Assembly (NCBI GenBank): GCA_046349915.1 | Contig: JAXMBL010000005.1 | Span: 434,001-498,000, forward strand | From: CAIXSC01 sp046349915 | GTDB lineage: Bacteria; Planctomycetota; Planctomycetia; Pirellulales; Pirellulaceae | Length of the DNA stretch: 64,000 bases | Direction of reading: 5' to 3' | Shown: positions 26,522 to 36,600 of the stretch, in pieces | How the letters are laid out: every line of letters begins with the position of its first letter | Numbering within the stretch: the first letter of the stretch is position 1 | The notes under the pieces: model-generated | Told to the model about the DNA's origin: nothing | Databases searched by the model: none | Seen by the model: only the letters and a program-made list of their open reading frames with translations | Made by a program: the position numbers and the translations under genes

Positions 26522-27895
26522 ATGCGGCGAATCGCCTCAAGCACTTTGGGTAAGGCAGCGGTCCTGGCAGCGATCACGATGGGCCTGGGAACATGCCCTC
26601 CAACGATCGCGGCGGAACCACAAACAGACTCCAAGTCGGCGATCTCTTTGGTGGAGTCAGTTGCCAAACCAGGCGATCGCCTGGTGGCGACCAACAACGA
26701 TTACGCTCGACGAAATGCCGTCCTCTCCCTTCCCGTCGTCCAAGCGACCCAAAAAACAGTCGTCGTCGAAGTGACCGAGGACGGCGAGAAGGTCGTGCCG
26801 AGCGAGGTAGACCGGCGTCAACCGGCGCGAATATGGTGGATAGCGCCCGGCGATTTTGCCCCTCGAGCGCAACGAACTTTCCGAATCGTTGATCGACCTG
26901 CGGCAGATCGGTTGGCCGCGGAACCAGAGAGTCACCTCTCCTTGGAGCGCAACGATCGCTCGCTATTAGCGTTTCATTCACTGACATGTTTTTCGTCCGG
27001 CCCGCCGCGAGCGCCTTGGCTCCAATACAATCATGCCCATGTCATCCCTCCCGCCGACATCCCGCCCGTTTTTGGACGGAGCGCTTACCTGCATCCTTTG
27101 CGTACTCCTTCGGGCCGAGTGGTGACGGACGAATACCCTCCCGATCATGCTCATCAGAGCGGTGTGTTTCTGGCATACACAAAGGCTCGCTTCGAAGATC
27201 GGGAGCCTAACTTCTGGGAGTTAGCGAACAAACGCGGCCGGGTGCGATACCGCTCGGCGGTCGACTACTACGAAGCCAATCCGATTTGGGTCGAATTCGC
27301 GGTCGAGCATGAACATGTGGACGAGACCGCGCCTGGCGGTCAAGGAAAAGTCGCTTTATTGGAAACGTGGAAAGTGCGGATCTGGAATCCCATCGCCAAA
27401 CGCACCGACCGCGTCGATCACTGGATCTTTGACATTGAGAGTCGCCGACGCTGTGCGACGAATCAACCGCTGCAACTTCCGCAATATCACTACGGCGGAA
27501 TGGCTTTGCGAGGAGCTCGTGGTTGGGGCGGGGACAAGGGGCAATTCACAACCTCGGACGGCAAGGATCGTGTGGCAGGCAATCACTCGCGACCTCGCTG
27601 GTGCGACTTGAGCGGCGAGGTGGATGGGCAGGTCGCGGGCCTCGCCCTGATGACCCATCCGGCGAACTTCCGTTATCCCGAACCGTTGCGCATCCATCCC
27701 TCGATGCCCTACATGGTTTACACACCGTCGCAGTTGGGCGATTGGGAGATTGCACCGGGCCAGGAGCAGGTTTCGCGGTATCGCTTCGTGGTCCACGACG
27801 GCGCGACTTCCGTTCCCATGCTGGAGCATGCTTGGCACGAGTTCGCGGAACCAGTCGTGGTATCCGTGACAAATTCCCCTTCAGGTGAACCATGA
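26522..27895 (+). CDS. Exported DUF6807 (PmoA-like) family protein
   Basis: 457 residues starting at ATG 26522 with GGGGGGAG upstream. A signal peptide ends near 'TIAAEPQ'. The family core is recognised from 'YLHPLRTPSGRVVTDEYPPD' running into 'HAHQSGVFLAYTK', the aromatic/His cluster of DUF6807, and later 'PQYHYGGMALRGARGW' and 'HPSMPYMVYTPSQLG'. The name 'methane oxygenase PmoA' is often attached to this family, but the fold is unrelated to particulate methane monooxygenase and resembles carbohydrate-binding or mutarotase-like beta sandwiches. It is abundant in planctomycetes beside sugar genes. Here its stop overlaps the CHAT start by 4 bases, so it heads the caspase operon or is cotranscribed with it. 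Confidence 0.8.
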   Translation: MRRIASSTLGKAAVLAAITMGLGTCPPTIAAEPQTDSKSAISLVESVAKPGDRLVATNNDYARRNAVLSLPVVQATQKTVVVEVTEDGEKVVPSEVDRRQPARIWWIAPGDFAPRAQRTFRIVDRPAADRLAAEPESHLSLERNDRSLLAFHSLTCFSSGPPRAPWLQYNHAHVIPPADIPPVFGRSAYLHPLRTPSGRVVTDEYPPDHAHQSGVFLAYTKARFEDREPNFWELANKRGRVRYRSAVDYYEANPIWVEFAVEHEHVDETAPGGQGKVALLETWKVRIWNPIAKRTDRVDHWIFDIESRRRCATNQPLQLPQYHYGGMALRGARGWGGDKGQFTTSDGKDRVAGNHSRPRWCDLSGEVDGQVAGLALMTHPANFRYPEPLRIHPSMPYMVYTPSQLGDWEIAPGQEQVSRYRFVVHDGATSVPMLEHAWHEFAEPVVVSVTNSPSGEP

Positions 27896-30800
27896 GTAGG
27901 GCGTCGTTCAAACTCGCGCTACGGGGTTCAAGACCGACAGCGTGTCGCTCGCCAATAGCTCATCGCGTCCCCGCATGTTTGTTGCTGGGATTGCTGTCGT
28001 TGGCCTGGGACTTAAGCCCGACGGTGCGCGCGCAAGAGCCGATCTTTTGGTTTTCGGTTACTACGAATGGCTCGCCAACGGTCATATCGCTAACGCCAGC
28101 GGATGCGGCCGAACAGCGCCCGCGAACAGGGCTTGTGCTCTGGCTCGACCTTGAAGGAAACGACCGTTGGCGCCCGGCGTCCCGCTGGCCTCCCGCGTCG
28201 GAATCACCTCCATCGACTCCTACTCGAGCAACTCAACAGGTTGCTTGGTCAGCAAGTCGTGGGGAATCCGCACTGAACGGTCCGAGTGTTGCTGTTCTCA
28301 CTCAACCGCTTGAGCAACTGACTGGCGGCGAGATCTTACGAGGCGTTGATCCTGGAGAATTGATCACTCCCGTCCATCAACAAACTCGACTCGATGGCCG
28401 CCCCACACTGCGCCGTATGGCTCGAGAAGGGAGCCCCCCGTTTCCAGCCGAAGAATACTCGCTTTGGTCAGACTCGCGAGAGTTGGGGAAAATTCGTTTT
28501 CCCGCGGGTCACGCCAGCCTCCGGTGGACTGAATTGACCAACTTGCCTGACGATATTCGGACCGGACTTCCGCCGGGGCGCTATGCATTGCGAGGCGGAC
28601 CGCGCGCGGCCTCGCGAGTGTTTCAAGTAGCGGCCCCCGAGCTACGACTTCGCTTGTTGGCCGCGGCCGACGCCTGGCGCCAAGTGGTCGGCGCCCCAAG
28701 TGATCCCGTCTATCTACAGATCGCTGTCGACTCGTTCCTTGCAGCCCGCGACGAAGACGACCAGCCCAGCCCCTATATCGCCGACGCACTCGATCTGCTG
28801 GACGAAGATGCAGCGACAAAGACGAAGAGCCAGAAGCCATGGCCGGGTCATCTGCATCGCCTGCGAGCACAGTTGGAAAGCCAGTTACGGGGAGATTCAC
28901 TCGACGATCCAACCTCGAAGGAAGATCCTCGTTCGTCGGAGCTCGACGAAGACGCAACCGAGGTCGCCGCAATCGATCATGCTCGAAACCTCCTCGCGCA
29001 GGGGCGGTGGAGAGAAGCGGCGGAGTTGTTGCGTGATGCGTCGGTCGACCCTGACGAGCGAGTCAAGGCACTCGCATCGGTGTATCTCGCCGTCATTGGT
29101 TCGCAATCGGGACAAGCGACCGCCGCACAAACGAGCGAGGCGTTTGAAGAGGCGATTGCAAAAATCCCCTCGGCCCAAACCGCCGATGTGTTTCGAGCGA
29201 GAATCAATTACGTGACGCACTTGCTGAGTCAAGTGCAAGACGTGCTCTATGGCCAGAGCTTTCAATCGGCGAGCGGCGTGCAGGGGCCGTTCGCCACCGC
29301 CGCTGCCGCGTGTGTCGCGGTGGAGCGACAGCTAACAGAGATGAAAAAGACAGCCGAGGTTAGCGAGCAACATGCCGCCGGACGACGTGCCGCGTTGAGC
29401 ATTCAGCGAGCACGCTACTCGCTGCTGCTAGCCGACTTTATCCAACTTCTCGACTCGGCGCTGCCAGCGGCGGAACGATTTACCGACGGCGAGCAGGCGG
29501 CCAAGCGAATTGCGAAAACGCTTCTCGAACAGATCACACAAGCTGTCTCAAAGACAATTCCCTTGGCGGAGCAAGCAGCCGCCTGGGAACTGCGAGCTCG
29601 ATTGGCGCACCGAGAACGCAATGCCATTCAAGCGATCGTCGCCTCCCAGAGAGCCTACGACATTCACGTTGAACGCGGATCACTTACCGGGCTGGAAACG
29701 GCGACACGCCTGTTGGGCAGCGCCTCGCTAATGACTGGCCGCCAAACATCGGCAGCCGACGCTCGCCAAGAGCAACTCGCAATGGCGGAACGCCATCTTG
29801 AGGCGTCACGCGTGCTGGGCGAAGTGCTGCAAGCGAGGTTTCTGGAGGATGAAGTTGGAGTGCGAATGGCAGGCTTCTTCTCGCGCCGAGTTTATGTGCT
29901 TGAACAACTGATGGAACTGCGCATCGAGCAAGGTCGATTCGCGGACGCGTTAGCCTATTGTGAAGAGGCCAAAGCGCAGACGCTGGAGCATGCACTGGCG
30001 GGCAAAGTTGAACGCGTGCCATTTCTCGCGAGCGATACATCGGCAGATCCTAGCCCCGCTCCCACTCAACGGTCGCTCGCCGAGTTGCTTAGTAAATGGA
30101 CGGCGGACACGGCTGCTATCGAATACTATTTGACATCCGAACGAGCTTGGATTTTTGCCATCTCGCCGCGGGGCGACGTTCGGGTGGTTCCCGTGCGTGA
30201 CGAGAGTGGTCGCGAGATTTCTTCGTCCGAGTTGTTGGCCCGACTCCATCCGTTCTTGAGGCAGATGGACGGCGCCGCCCTGAAGTTGTTGGAAGAGGCG
30301 CGGGCCACAGGCAAGTTCGATCACACGTGGCAGGATCAACTCCAAGCGTTCCACAAGCTTCTCTTGCCAACCGAGATTTGCGATTCGATCGGAACGAGCC
30401 CCCGTTTGCTGATTGTGCCGCATCACTTGCTGCATTATTTCCCCTTCGCGGCCCTCGTGACTCGTCGCGACGAGACCATGCGGGGCGAGTTGGAGATGCC
30501 GCAGCCGCGGTTCCTGATCGATGAACCACACGAACTGAATTTCGCTCCCTCGCTCGCCGTTTGGCGCCTCTTGCGCGAAACGTCGTCAGAACCGATGCAA
30601 GAGGCGAGTGTGCTAGGAATCGGCGAGTTCGCCACGGCGCGACCACTCCCGGGCGTCGAACGGGACTTGCGGAGTTTTCGCACGGCTTTTGGCGACCGCG
30701 TGAAAGGAACATTGACGGGACAGCAGGCCACCGAGTCGGCCACGAGAAAGTTGCTCCAGGAGCGCGGTTTGCTGTTTCTCGCAACTCACGGCAAGAACTT

Positions 30801-31269
30801 GCCCGACGATCCACTGGGCAGCTACTTGCTTTGCCATGCCGAATCGGGAACAGACGGACGACTCACCACGGCCGAGATCTTGGCGGGAGATGTTGGAGCG
30901 TCGATGGTGGTCATGAGTGCCTGTTATTCGGGTTTGGCCGACCGCAGTCCTTTGCCGGGAGACGATTTATTTGGCCTACAGCGAGCCTTCTTGCAGCGGG
31001 GCGCAAAGACGGTGGTCGCTGGCCTCTGGGACGTTTACGACGAGACGGGCGTCCTCTTGATGGAGACTTTTTTCAACGAGTTGGCAAAAGGACAAGGCGC
31101 CCCCGCGGCTCTCGCTATCGCTCAGCGTGAATTCCTCGCACAACGTCGCAAGGAAGGACCTGGCGACCCTTGGATTCATCCTTATTTTTGGGCCGTCTAC
31201 AAGTCGTCGGGCAGTGAACGCACTCGGTTCGCTCCCGCACCCGCGGCGTCCAAGCCAGGGAGTCCATGA
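27892..31269 (+). CDS. Exported CHAT-domain (caspase-like) protein with helical repeat region
   Basis: 1125 residues. An N-terminal basic stretch then hydrophobic segment (about 25-45, 'ACLLLGLLSLAWDL', ending 'VRAQ') forms a signal peptide or anchor. A beta-rich region runs to about 250, followed by a long alpha-helical part (about 250-700) resembling degenerate TPR. A C-terminal CHAT domain (about 780-1115) follows. The clan-CD dyad is intact: His966 in 'LATHGK' and Cys1011 in 'MSACYSG', followed by 'LQRAFLQRGAKTVVAGLWDV'. CHAT proteins are separase/caspase-like proteases. Several act in prokaryotic immunity, usually in the cytosol, whereas this one looks exported. Start and stop overlap both neighbours by 4 bases (27892-27895 and 31266-31269). 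Confidence 0.9.
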   Translation: MSRASFKLALRGSRPTACRSPIAHRVPACLLLGLLSLAWDLSPTVRAQEPIFWFSVTTNGSPTVISLTPADAAEQRPRTGLVLWLDLEGNDRWRPASRWPPASESPPSTPTRATQQVAWSASRGESALNGPSVAVLTQPLEQLTGGEILRGVDPGELITPVHQQTRLDGRPTLRRMAREGSPPFPAEEYSLWSDSRELGKIRFPAGHASLRWTELTNLPDDIRTGLPPGRYALRGGPRAASRVFQVAAPELRLRLLAAADAWRQVVGAPSDPVYLQIAVDSFLAARDEDDQPSPYIADALDLLDEDAATKTKSQKPWPGHLHRLRAQLESQLRGDSLDDPTSKEDPRSSELDEDATEVAAIDHARNLLAQGRWREAAELLRDASVDPDERVKALASVYLAVIGSQSGQATAAQTSEAFEEAIAKIPSAQTADVFRARINYVTHLLSQVQDVLYGQSFQSASGVQGPFATAAAACVAVERQLTEMKKTAEVSEQHAAGRRAALSIQRARYSLLLADFIQLLDSALPAAERFTDGEQAAKRIAKTLLEQITQAVSKTIPLAEQAAAWELRARLAHRERNAIQAIVASQRAYDIHVERGSLTGLETATRLLGSASLMTGRQTSAADARQEQLAMAERHLEASRVLGEVLQARFLEDEVGVRMAGFFSRRVYVLEQLMELRIEQGRFADALAYCEEAKAQTLEHALAGKVERVPFLASDTSADPSPAPTQRSLAELLSKWTADTAAIEYYLTSERAWIFAISPRGDVRVVPVRDESGREISSSELLARLHPFLRQMDGAALKLLEEARATGKFDHTWQDQLQAFHKLLLPTEICDSIGTSPRLLIVPHHLLHYFPFAALVTRRDETMRGELEMPQPRFLIDEPHELNFAPSLAVWRLLRETSSEPMQEASVLGIGEFATARPLPGVERDLRSFRTAFGDRVKGTLTGQQATESATRKLLQERGLLFLATHGKNLPDDPLGSYLLCHAESGTDGRLTTAEILAGDVGASMVVMSACYSGLADRSPLPGDDLFGLQRAFLQRGAKTVVAGLWDVYDETGVLLMETFFNELAKGQGAPAALAIAQREFLAQRRKEGPGDPWIHPYFWAVYKSSGSERTRFAPAPAASKPGSP

Positions 31270-33581
31270 TGAAGCGAATCGTAGCTGCTTTGCTTGTGGC
31301 GATCGCCGTCTGGCAAATTCCACTGGTCGTGCGCGCCGAGTCGCCGCGGAAACTGGCGTTACTTGTCGGCTGCACTCGTTATGTGAGCAATTCGCGCATC
31401 CGAGCTTTGAAGGGCCCCCAGAACGACGTCACGATTCTCTCGCGATTACTAGTCGCTCGCTATGGCTTCGCCGGCGAGAACATGCGAGTGTTGAGTGGTT
31501 GGCCGGAGAAAGAAGTCGAGCGTCCTACCGCCGCGAACATCGCCGCGGGATTTGCTTGGTTGCTGGAGAACGCCGAGCCCGGATCGTCGGTTGTAGTTCA
31601 TTTGTCCGGTCACGGCGCGCAAGCCCCAATCCCCCGGTCGCAAGCGGACGCTCGTGACGCTCGGAATCCCGAACCCGATGGGCTCGACGAGCTCTTTTTG
31701 CCCGCAGATGTAGGAACTTGGACGAACCAGGGAGTCGAGCGGGCGATTCGGGACGACCAGATTGGCCAGTGGTTAGACGCGTTGGAAGCGAAGGGCGCCC
31801 ACGTCTGGATCATCTTCGATTGCTGTCACAGTGGCACCATGTCGAGAGGCGTTCGGACCGATGTCGCCAGCGACGCACGTTCAATGGACCAGGAAAGCGA
31901 TGATTCAGGCGAGGTGGCCAAGAGCGTCGATCCCGAGGCGTTAGGCATTCCCGACGAGGCAGAGCAGACTCGCGGTGTCGCGTCGAGCGACGCTCGACAA
32001 TCTCCCGATCCTTCACGCGATGCGGTGGGGCTCGATCGCGCGGCGCCTGCGGCCCCAGTGGGCGATACATCGAAAGGAGCAGGGAAGGGGAGTGTCGTGG
32101 CGTTTTATGCGGCACAGGCTTTCGAAGAGGCCCCCGACTTGCCGCGACCGGCGACTGCTCCCAAACGTCCCGAACATTACTTTGGCATGTTGACCTACAC
32201 CTTGGTCCAGTTGCTACAACAGTCGTCGACGCCGCTGCACTATCGCGAGCTCGGATGTTTGCTGGCGGGCCGCTATCGAGCGGAACGGGGTTCGCGTGCG
32301 CCGACGCCCCTCTTCGAAGGCGCATTAGACCAACACGTGCTCGAAACTTCTCCATCGAGGTCGGCGTCACCGATCCTGCTGACTCGACAGGACAAAACGC
32401 TGTCGCTGGACGTTGGCGAGTTGCATGGAGTATCGCCTGGCGCCATTCTCGCCGTCTTCCCGCAAGCCACCGGCGGCTCGAACGTGCCGCTGGGCCATGT
32501 GCGAGTGGTCGCGGCCACCGCGGCGGCGGCTACCGTTGAGTCAACGGCTTACGGTGATCAACCTCAGACCGATTACCGACAATGGCCCAACTTGGCCTCG
32601 TGTCGTATCGTCGAGCGGGCCGTAGGTTCTCTGGCGTTGAAGCTAGCGGTCGTGGAGCCTCGCTCCCGCAACCTAGCTCCTTGGAAGCAACAGACTCACG
32701 AATTGCTGAAAAAGCTCCCACGCGAAACTCGCGACCTGTTCGTGCTTGTTGATAGCAACAATTCGGCGGACTTTGAATTGCGTTGGGAAGCTGCGACGCC
32801 GTCCTCACCCTGGTTACGCCTTTATGCAGGCGGCGCTGACCGCGTTCTCGCGCATGCACCGACCAACAAACGCGCGTCGTTGGACGCTCGCCCGCTGGCC
32901 AGCTATTCAGGGGCAGTCCTGGAGATGAACGAGTCGAAGTTTCGCGACGATCTGGACCGCGATATCCGCAAGATTTTTGCGTGGCGCAATCTCTGGCGAG
33001 TTGTCGGAAACATCGCCGCGAGCGAGGGGAATCAGAACCGTTCGGGACTCAAACTCGAAGTGGCTCGCATCGCCAACGAACAAGATGAATCGGGCGGCAG
33101 CTTATTGACCGACACTTGGTTAACCGCAGGTCAATCGTTAGAGATTCGCGTCCGCAATGATTCGTTGGACGATTACTGGGTTACGTTGATTTTTGTCGCG
33201 GGAGATGGCAGCATCGACGTCTGGTATACGGAAGCAATTCGGCAAGGGGCTGCCTTTGCTCCCCTGCGATCGACGGTCGATGAGAGCTCGACGGGCCCCG
33301 AGGGTTTTGTGATGATCGCCCAGCCGCTTGCCCAGGCGCCGACTCGCCCCAGGTTCGATATTCTGTCGCAGACGCGTTTGGGGGATGCGGAAGCAGTCGC
33401 CGTGCGGGCAACGCCGAACGACCCATTGGCCGCGTTCATGTCGTCCCTGACGAGCGACGTGGCCACTCGAGGAACATCGACCGCGGGGTTAGGACCCTGG
33501 GAGGCTCGGTCCTGGAGTTGGGTGACGATACCCAGGGAGCAATCGTCACAAGCCGACACTCCCGCCAAACCGGCTCGTTGA
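31266..33581 (+). CDS. Exported caspase-family (peptidase C14) protein with DUF4384-like C-terminus
   Basis: 771 residues. A signal peptide ends at 'VVRAES'. The p20-like caspase core follows at once ('RKLALLVGCTRYVSNSRI') with His116 in 'HLSGHGAQ' and the nucleophile region 'IIFDCCHSGTMSRG' (Cys187 next to His). An acidic spacer and the p10-like part, 'GSVVAFYAAQAFEEAPD' and 'FGMLTYTLVQLL', come next. The C-terminal 200 residues contain 'LTAGQSLEIRVRNDSLDDYW' and then 'VTLIFVAGDGSIDVWY', the DUF4384 pattern found behind bacterial caspases. Both catalytic residues are present, so activity is expected. The substrate preference (Arg/Lys or Asp) cannot be read. It is coupled to the CHAT gene upstream and lies 71 bases before the second caspase gene. 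Confidence 0.9.
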   Translation: MMKRIVAALLVAIAVWQIPLVVRAESPRKLALLVGCTRYVSNSRIRALKGPQNDVTILSRLLVARYGFAGENMRVLSGWPEKEVERPTAANIAAGFAWLLENAEPGSSVVVHLSGHGAQAPIPRSQADARDARNPEPDGLDELFLPADVGTWTNQGVERAIRDDQIGQWLDALEAKGAHVWIIFDCCHSGTMSRGVRTDVASDARSMDQESDDSGEVAKSVDPEALGIPDEAEQTRGVASSDARQSPDPSRDAVGLDRAAPAAPVGDTSKGAGKGSVVAFYAAQAFEEAPDLPRPATAPKRPEHYFGMLTYTLVQLLQQSSTPLHYRELGCLLAGRYRAERGSRAPTPLFEGALDQHVLETSPSRSASPILLTRQDKTLSLDVGELHGVSPGAILAVFPQATGGSNVPLGHVRVVAATAAAATVESTAYGDQPQTDYRQWPNLASCRIVERAVGSLALKLAVVEPRSRNLAPWKQQTHELLKKLPRETRDLFVLVDSNNSADFELRWEAATPSSPWLRLYAGGADRVLAHAPTNKRASLDARPLASYSGAVLEMNESKFRDDLDRDIRKIFAWRNLWRVVGNIAASEGNQNRSGLKLEVARIANEQDESGGSLLTDTWLTAGQSLEIRVRNDSLDDYWVTLIFVAGDGSIDVWYTEAIRQGAAFAPLRSTVDESSTGPEGFVMIAQPLAQAPTRPRFDILSQTRLGDAEAVAVRATPNDPLAAFMSSLTSDVATRGTSTAGLGPWEARSWSWVTIPREQSSQADTPAKPAR

Positions 33582-33652
33582 TTCCTCTCATCTTGATTGC
33601 CCCTCGTGGAAGGTGCGGACTACGATGGCGTGATTCGAGGAGATCCTTTCGC

Positions 33653-36600
33653 ATGTGCGACCGTGCTCGTTTCCTGGCACGCCCCATTTTTAACCAATCG
33701 CCGCGGCTCAAGGCCTTACCTGAGCGGTGCAGTGGTCGGCCTTTGACTATCCTGTCGATCGCGACGATATTGCTGGCGGCGACAGTATTGGCGTCGCCCC
33801 TGACAATCGTTTGGGGACAAGCGCCACAGCCGAACGGCCCCGAAGTGACACGTGGGCTGAAGAAGCCGACCGCCGTTCGCGGTCCTTTGCAACCCTATCG
33901 ACGCACCTGGGCGTTGGTGATCGGGATCGACTATCGAGAAAGAACGGACGTCGAGCGGGCTCATCTTCCCGCTTTAAGAAACGCGCAGCGGGACGCAACC
34001 GCGGTCGCCGAGACGTTACGCAATCTCTACGGCTTTGACCCAGTGACGCTGATCGGACCGGACGCGACTGCCGAAGCGATTGCCGCCGAACTCAATAAGT
34101 TGCGAGATCCTCAGCAAGTTCAGCCCGAGGATGGTGTATTCGTCTATTTCTCGGGTCATGGCGTGCGCACCGATGTCGCCGCCGAGCGAGGCCTCATCTT
34201 TCCGCACGATGTGGTGCTGAATCGAGGCAAGCCGGTCGAGAAATACGTGCGTCTCCACGGGGATCTGGTGGCGACCCTCGAGCAATCTCCCGCTCGTCAA
34301 AAACTCGTGGTGCTCGATAGTTGTCATTCGGGCGAGATCTTTAGCCGAGCGGCCCGACCGGCGAGCATGCTGGGAGGACCCGTTCCGCCAGAATTGATCG
34401 CCGAGCCCGTGTTGCAGGCCTTGGCCTCGTGCCGCGGAGCGCAAGTCGCGTCCGATGGCGTGCGCGGCGAGAACTCGCCTTTCACGGCGGCTTTCATTCG
34501 GTCCCTGCAACGTATTCCCGCTCGCGAGATCGGCGCCCAAAAATCGCCCATCACCACTTCGCGGTTGTTTGTGGCCATGCGATCGGACTTGAAGAGTCTG
34601 CGAGGAGGACAAAGCCCCGATTGTCGACGCTTGGTCAACGGCGATGGCGACTTTTTGTTTTGGCCGCGCGCCGCCGCCGACTTCACCCCGTTCGCCGACA
34701 GCGTGGAAGACTTTGAGCTCTTGCAGGCGATGGTCCCCGGTGAACATGGCAAGTGGTGGTTTGACGAAACCCCTTGGTTCATACCCGGCTTGAGACGCAT
34801 GATTTTGGAGGGGAAGGCGAGACAACGCGGAGAAGCTCGCGAGTCCGCGATCACTCGCGATAGCCTGGCGGCGCTCGCGGAAGCCGCGGTGATCGAAGCC
34901 GAGAAAGTCGCCGATCCGCTGATTCAACTGCGAGTGTCACAATATCGTCGCTTGCGAGGGGTGGCTGAACGAGGCAGACTGCGCGAAGAGGTCGCCAAGA
35001 TCGAGGCCGAGCTTGCGGCGATCGTCGCGAATCCCGCCCAAGGTCCGGCGATCGAAGCGCCCGACCTTCACCTGCTGGCCGTCGTGCGACATTACCTGTC
35101 GCTTAACGGAACCTCCGCCGCACGAGCGGATGTTGTCGCTCCGCCCGCGCAGCCCATACCTGACAAAGATCTGCCCGCGAAACCCGCAATCGCCAACGAA
35201 GAGACCGCAGCGTCTGGCAATCCCATGGCCGCATACACCGATGCCCTTGCCGCCTACGCGGACGCCGAGGGACGTGATCGAGCCTTGGCGGCTCTCTGTC
35301 GTTGCGATCTTGGAAACTACTTATTGGACGACCGTAGGGAATGGCTGCGAGCGGCTCGCGAGTTTGAAGCAGCACTGGCCCCATTCCGCGACGAGTCGGA
35401 GGGGATGATGGCAGCCGTGGTCGCGGGCGAAAAAACGACCTTCAAGGAGATTCCACCCGCATTTCACATACACGCCCTCTGTCGTCAAGCCGATGCATGG
35501 CAACGACAGAATCGGTGGGGCGAGGCCGACCGCTGCCTCGATGAAGCACTCGCCGTCACTCAGAATTTTTCGTCCCAACACGACTTGATGGCGCTCGTGC
35601 AAAAGCGCATGGCGTGGTCGTACATGGAGCAATGGCGGATCGACGAGGCCCAGCGTGCGTTCCAGGAATCGAATCGCGTGCTGGTGTCGTTGGCTCACGA
35701 GCGCCAGACTCTGCCTGAGCGACCCGCGGGCGTCGTGCCGTCGCTCGCCCCTCCCACGGCCGACGACTCCACTCGGTCGCAAGATTTCGACCGCGTATTA
35801 CAGCATGACTACGACGACGCAATCGACTATTTGCACAATCAACATGGATTGGCGATGGCCAGTCGTTTTCAGGGCCAGGTGTCTGAAGCAGCCGCGAATT
35901 ATCGCTGGATCACAGGCAAGCTGACGTTGGCGCTTTCCCGTCTGGCCAGCGAGAAAACTAGCAGCGGCGCCGAAGTTCCGACCGATGTCGAACCGCGCTT
36001 GATCGAGCGCCTGATCAACACCCAGGAACGGCTGGGCGACTGCAATTTATTTGGCGATCCCGCGGTGCGCGACGTGAAAGAGGCCGCCGACGATTACCGA
36101 CGAGCGCTCGGTTGGATCGGCCGCATGCCCGCGGGTCGTCGCAGTGTTTTGCGAGCATCGCTTCTCTTTAAACAAGCCTTGGCTCTCGCAACTCCTTCTT
36201 CGGCGCAAGATGTCGCTCATGCGGAGTTCCTATGCCAAGAGGCACAGGATTGGCTCAACCAATCGACGGGAGCGACTCCGCCGCCGCTGGCGACCCTAGC
36301 GGCGTTAACTCCGGCGATCGTGCGTGCCTACAGCACGCCGCAGGATGAAGATCGCCCTTCGACAGACAAGGCGGCTCAACAATCCCTCAGCGATTTGCGG
36401 CAGGCGATTGCGGCTTGGTCGGAATTGGATGGACAAACGTTGCACCGGGATCAGTTGGAGTTGCTGCTGTTTGCCAGCCGCATCCTGGTCGAACGAGGCG
36501 ACTCCTTGGGCAAGTACCAAGCCCTGCGCGACACCGATCATTTGCTGGCCTTCTGCCGGCAAACACTTTCGCGAGGCGACGTGGCACGTAGCTCGGCGGG

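Noticed and set aside
26522..27895. Methane oxygenase (PmoA) function
   Set aside because: The name sometimes given to DUF6807 is misleading. The protein is exported and has no particulate monooxygenase membrane helices or copper site.
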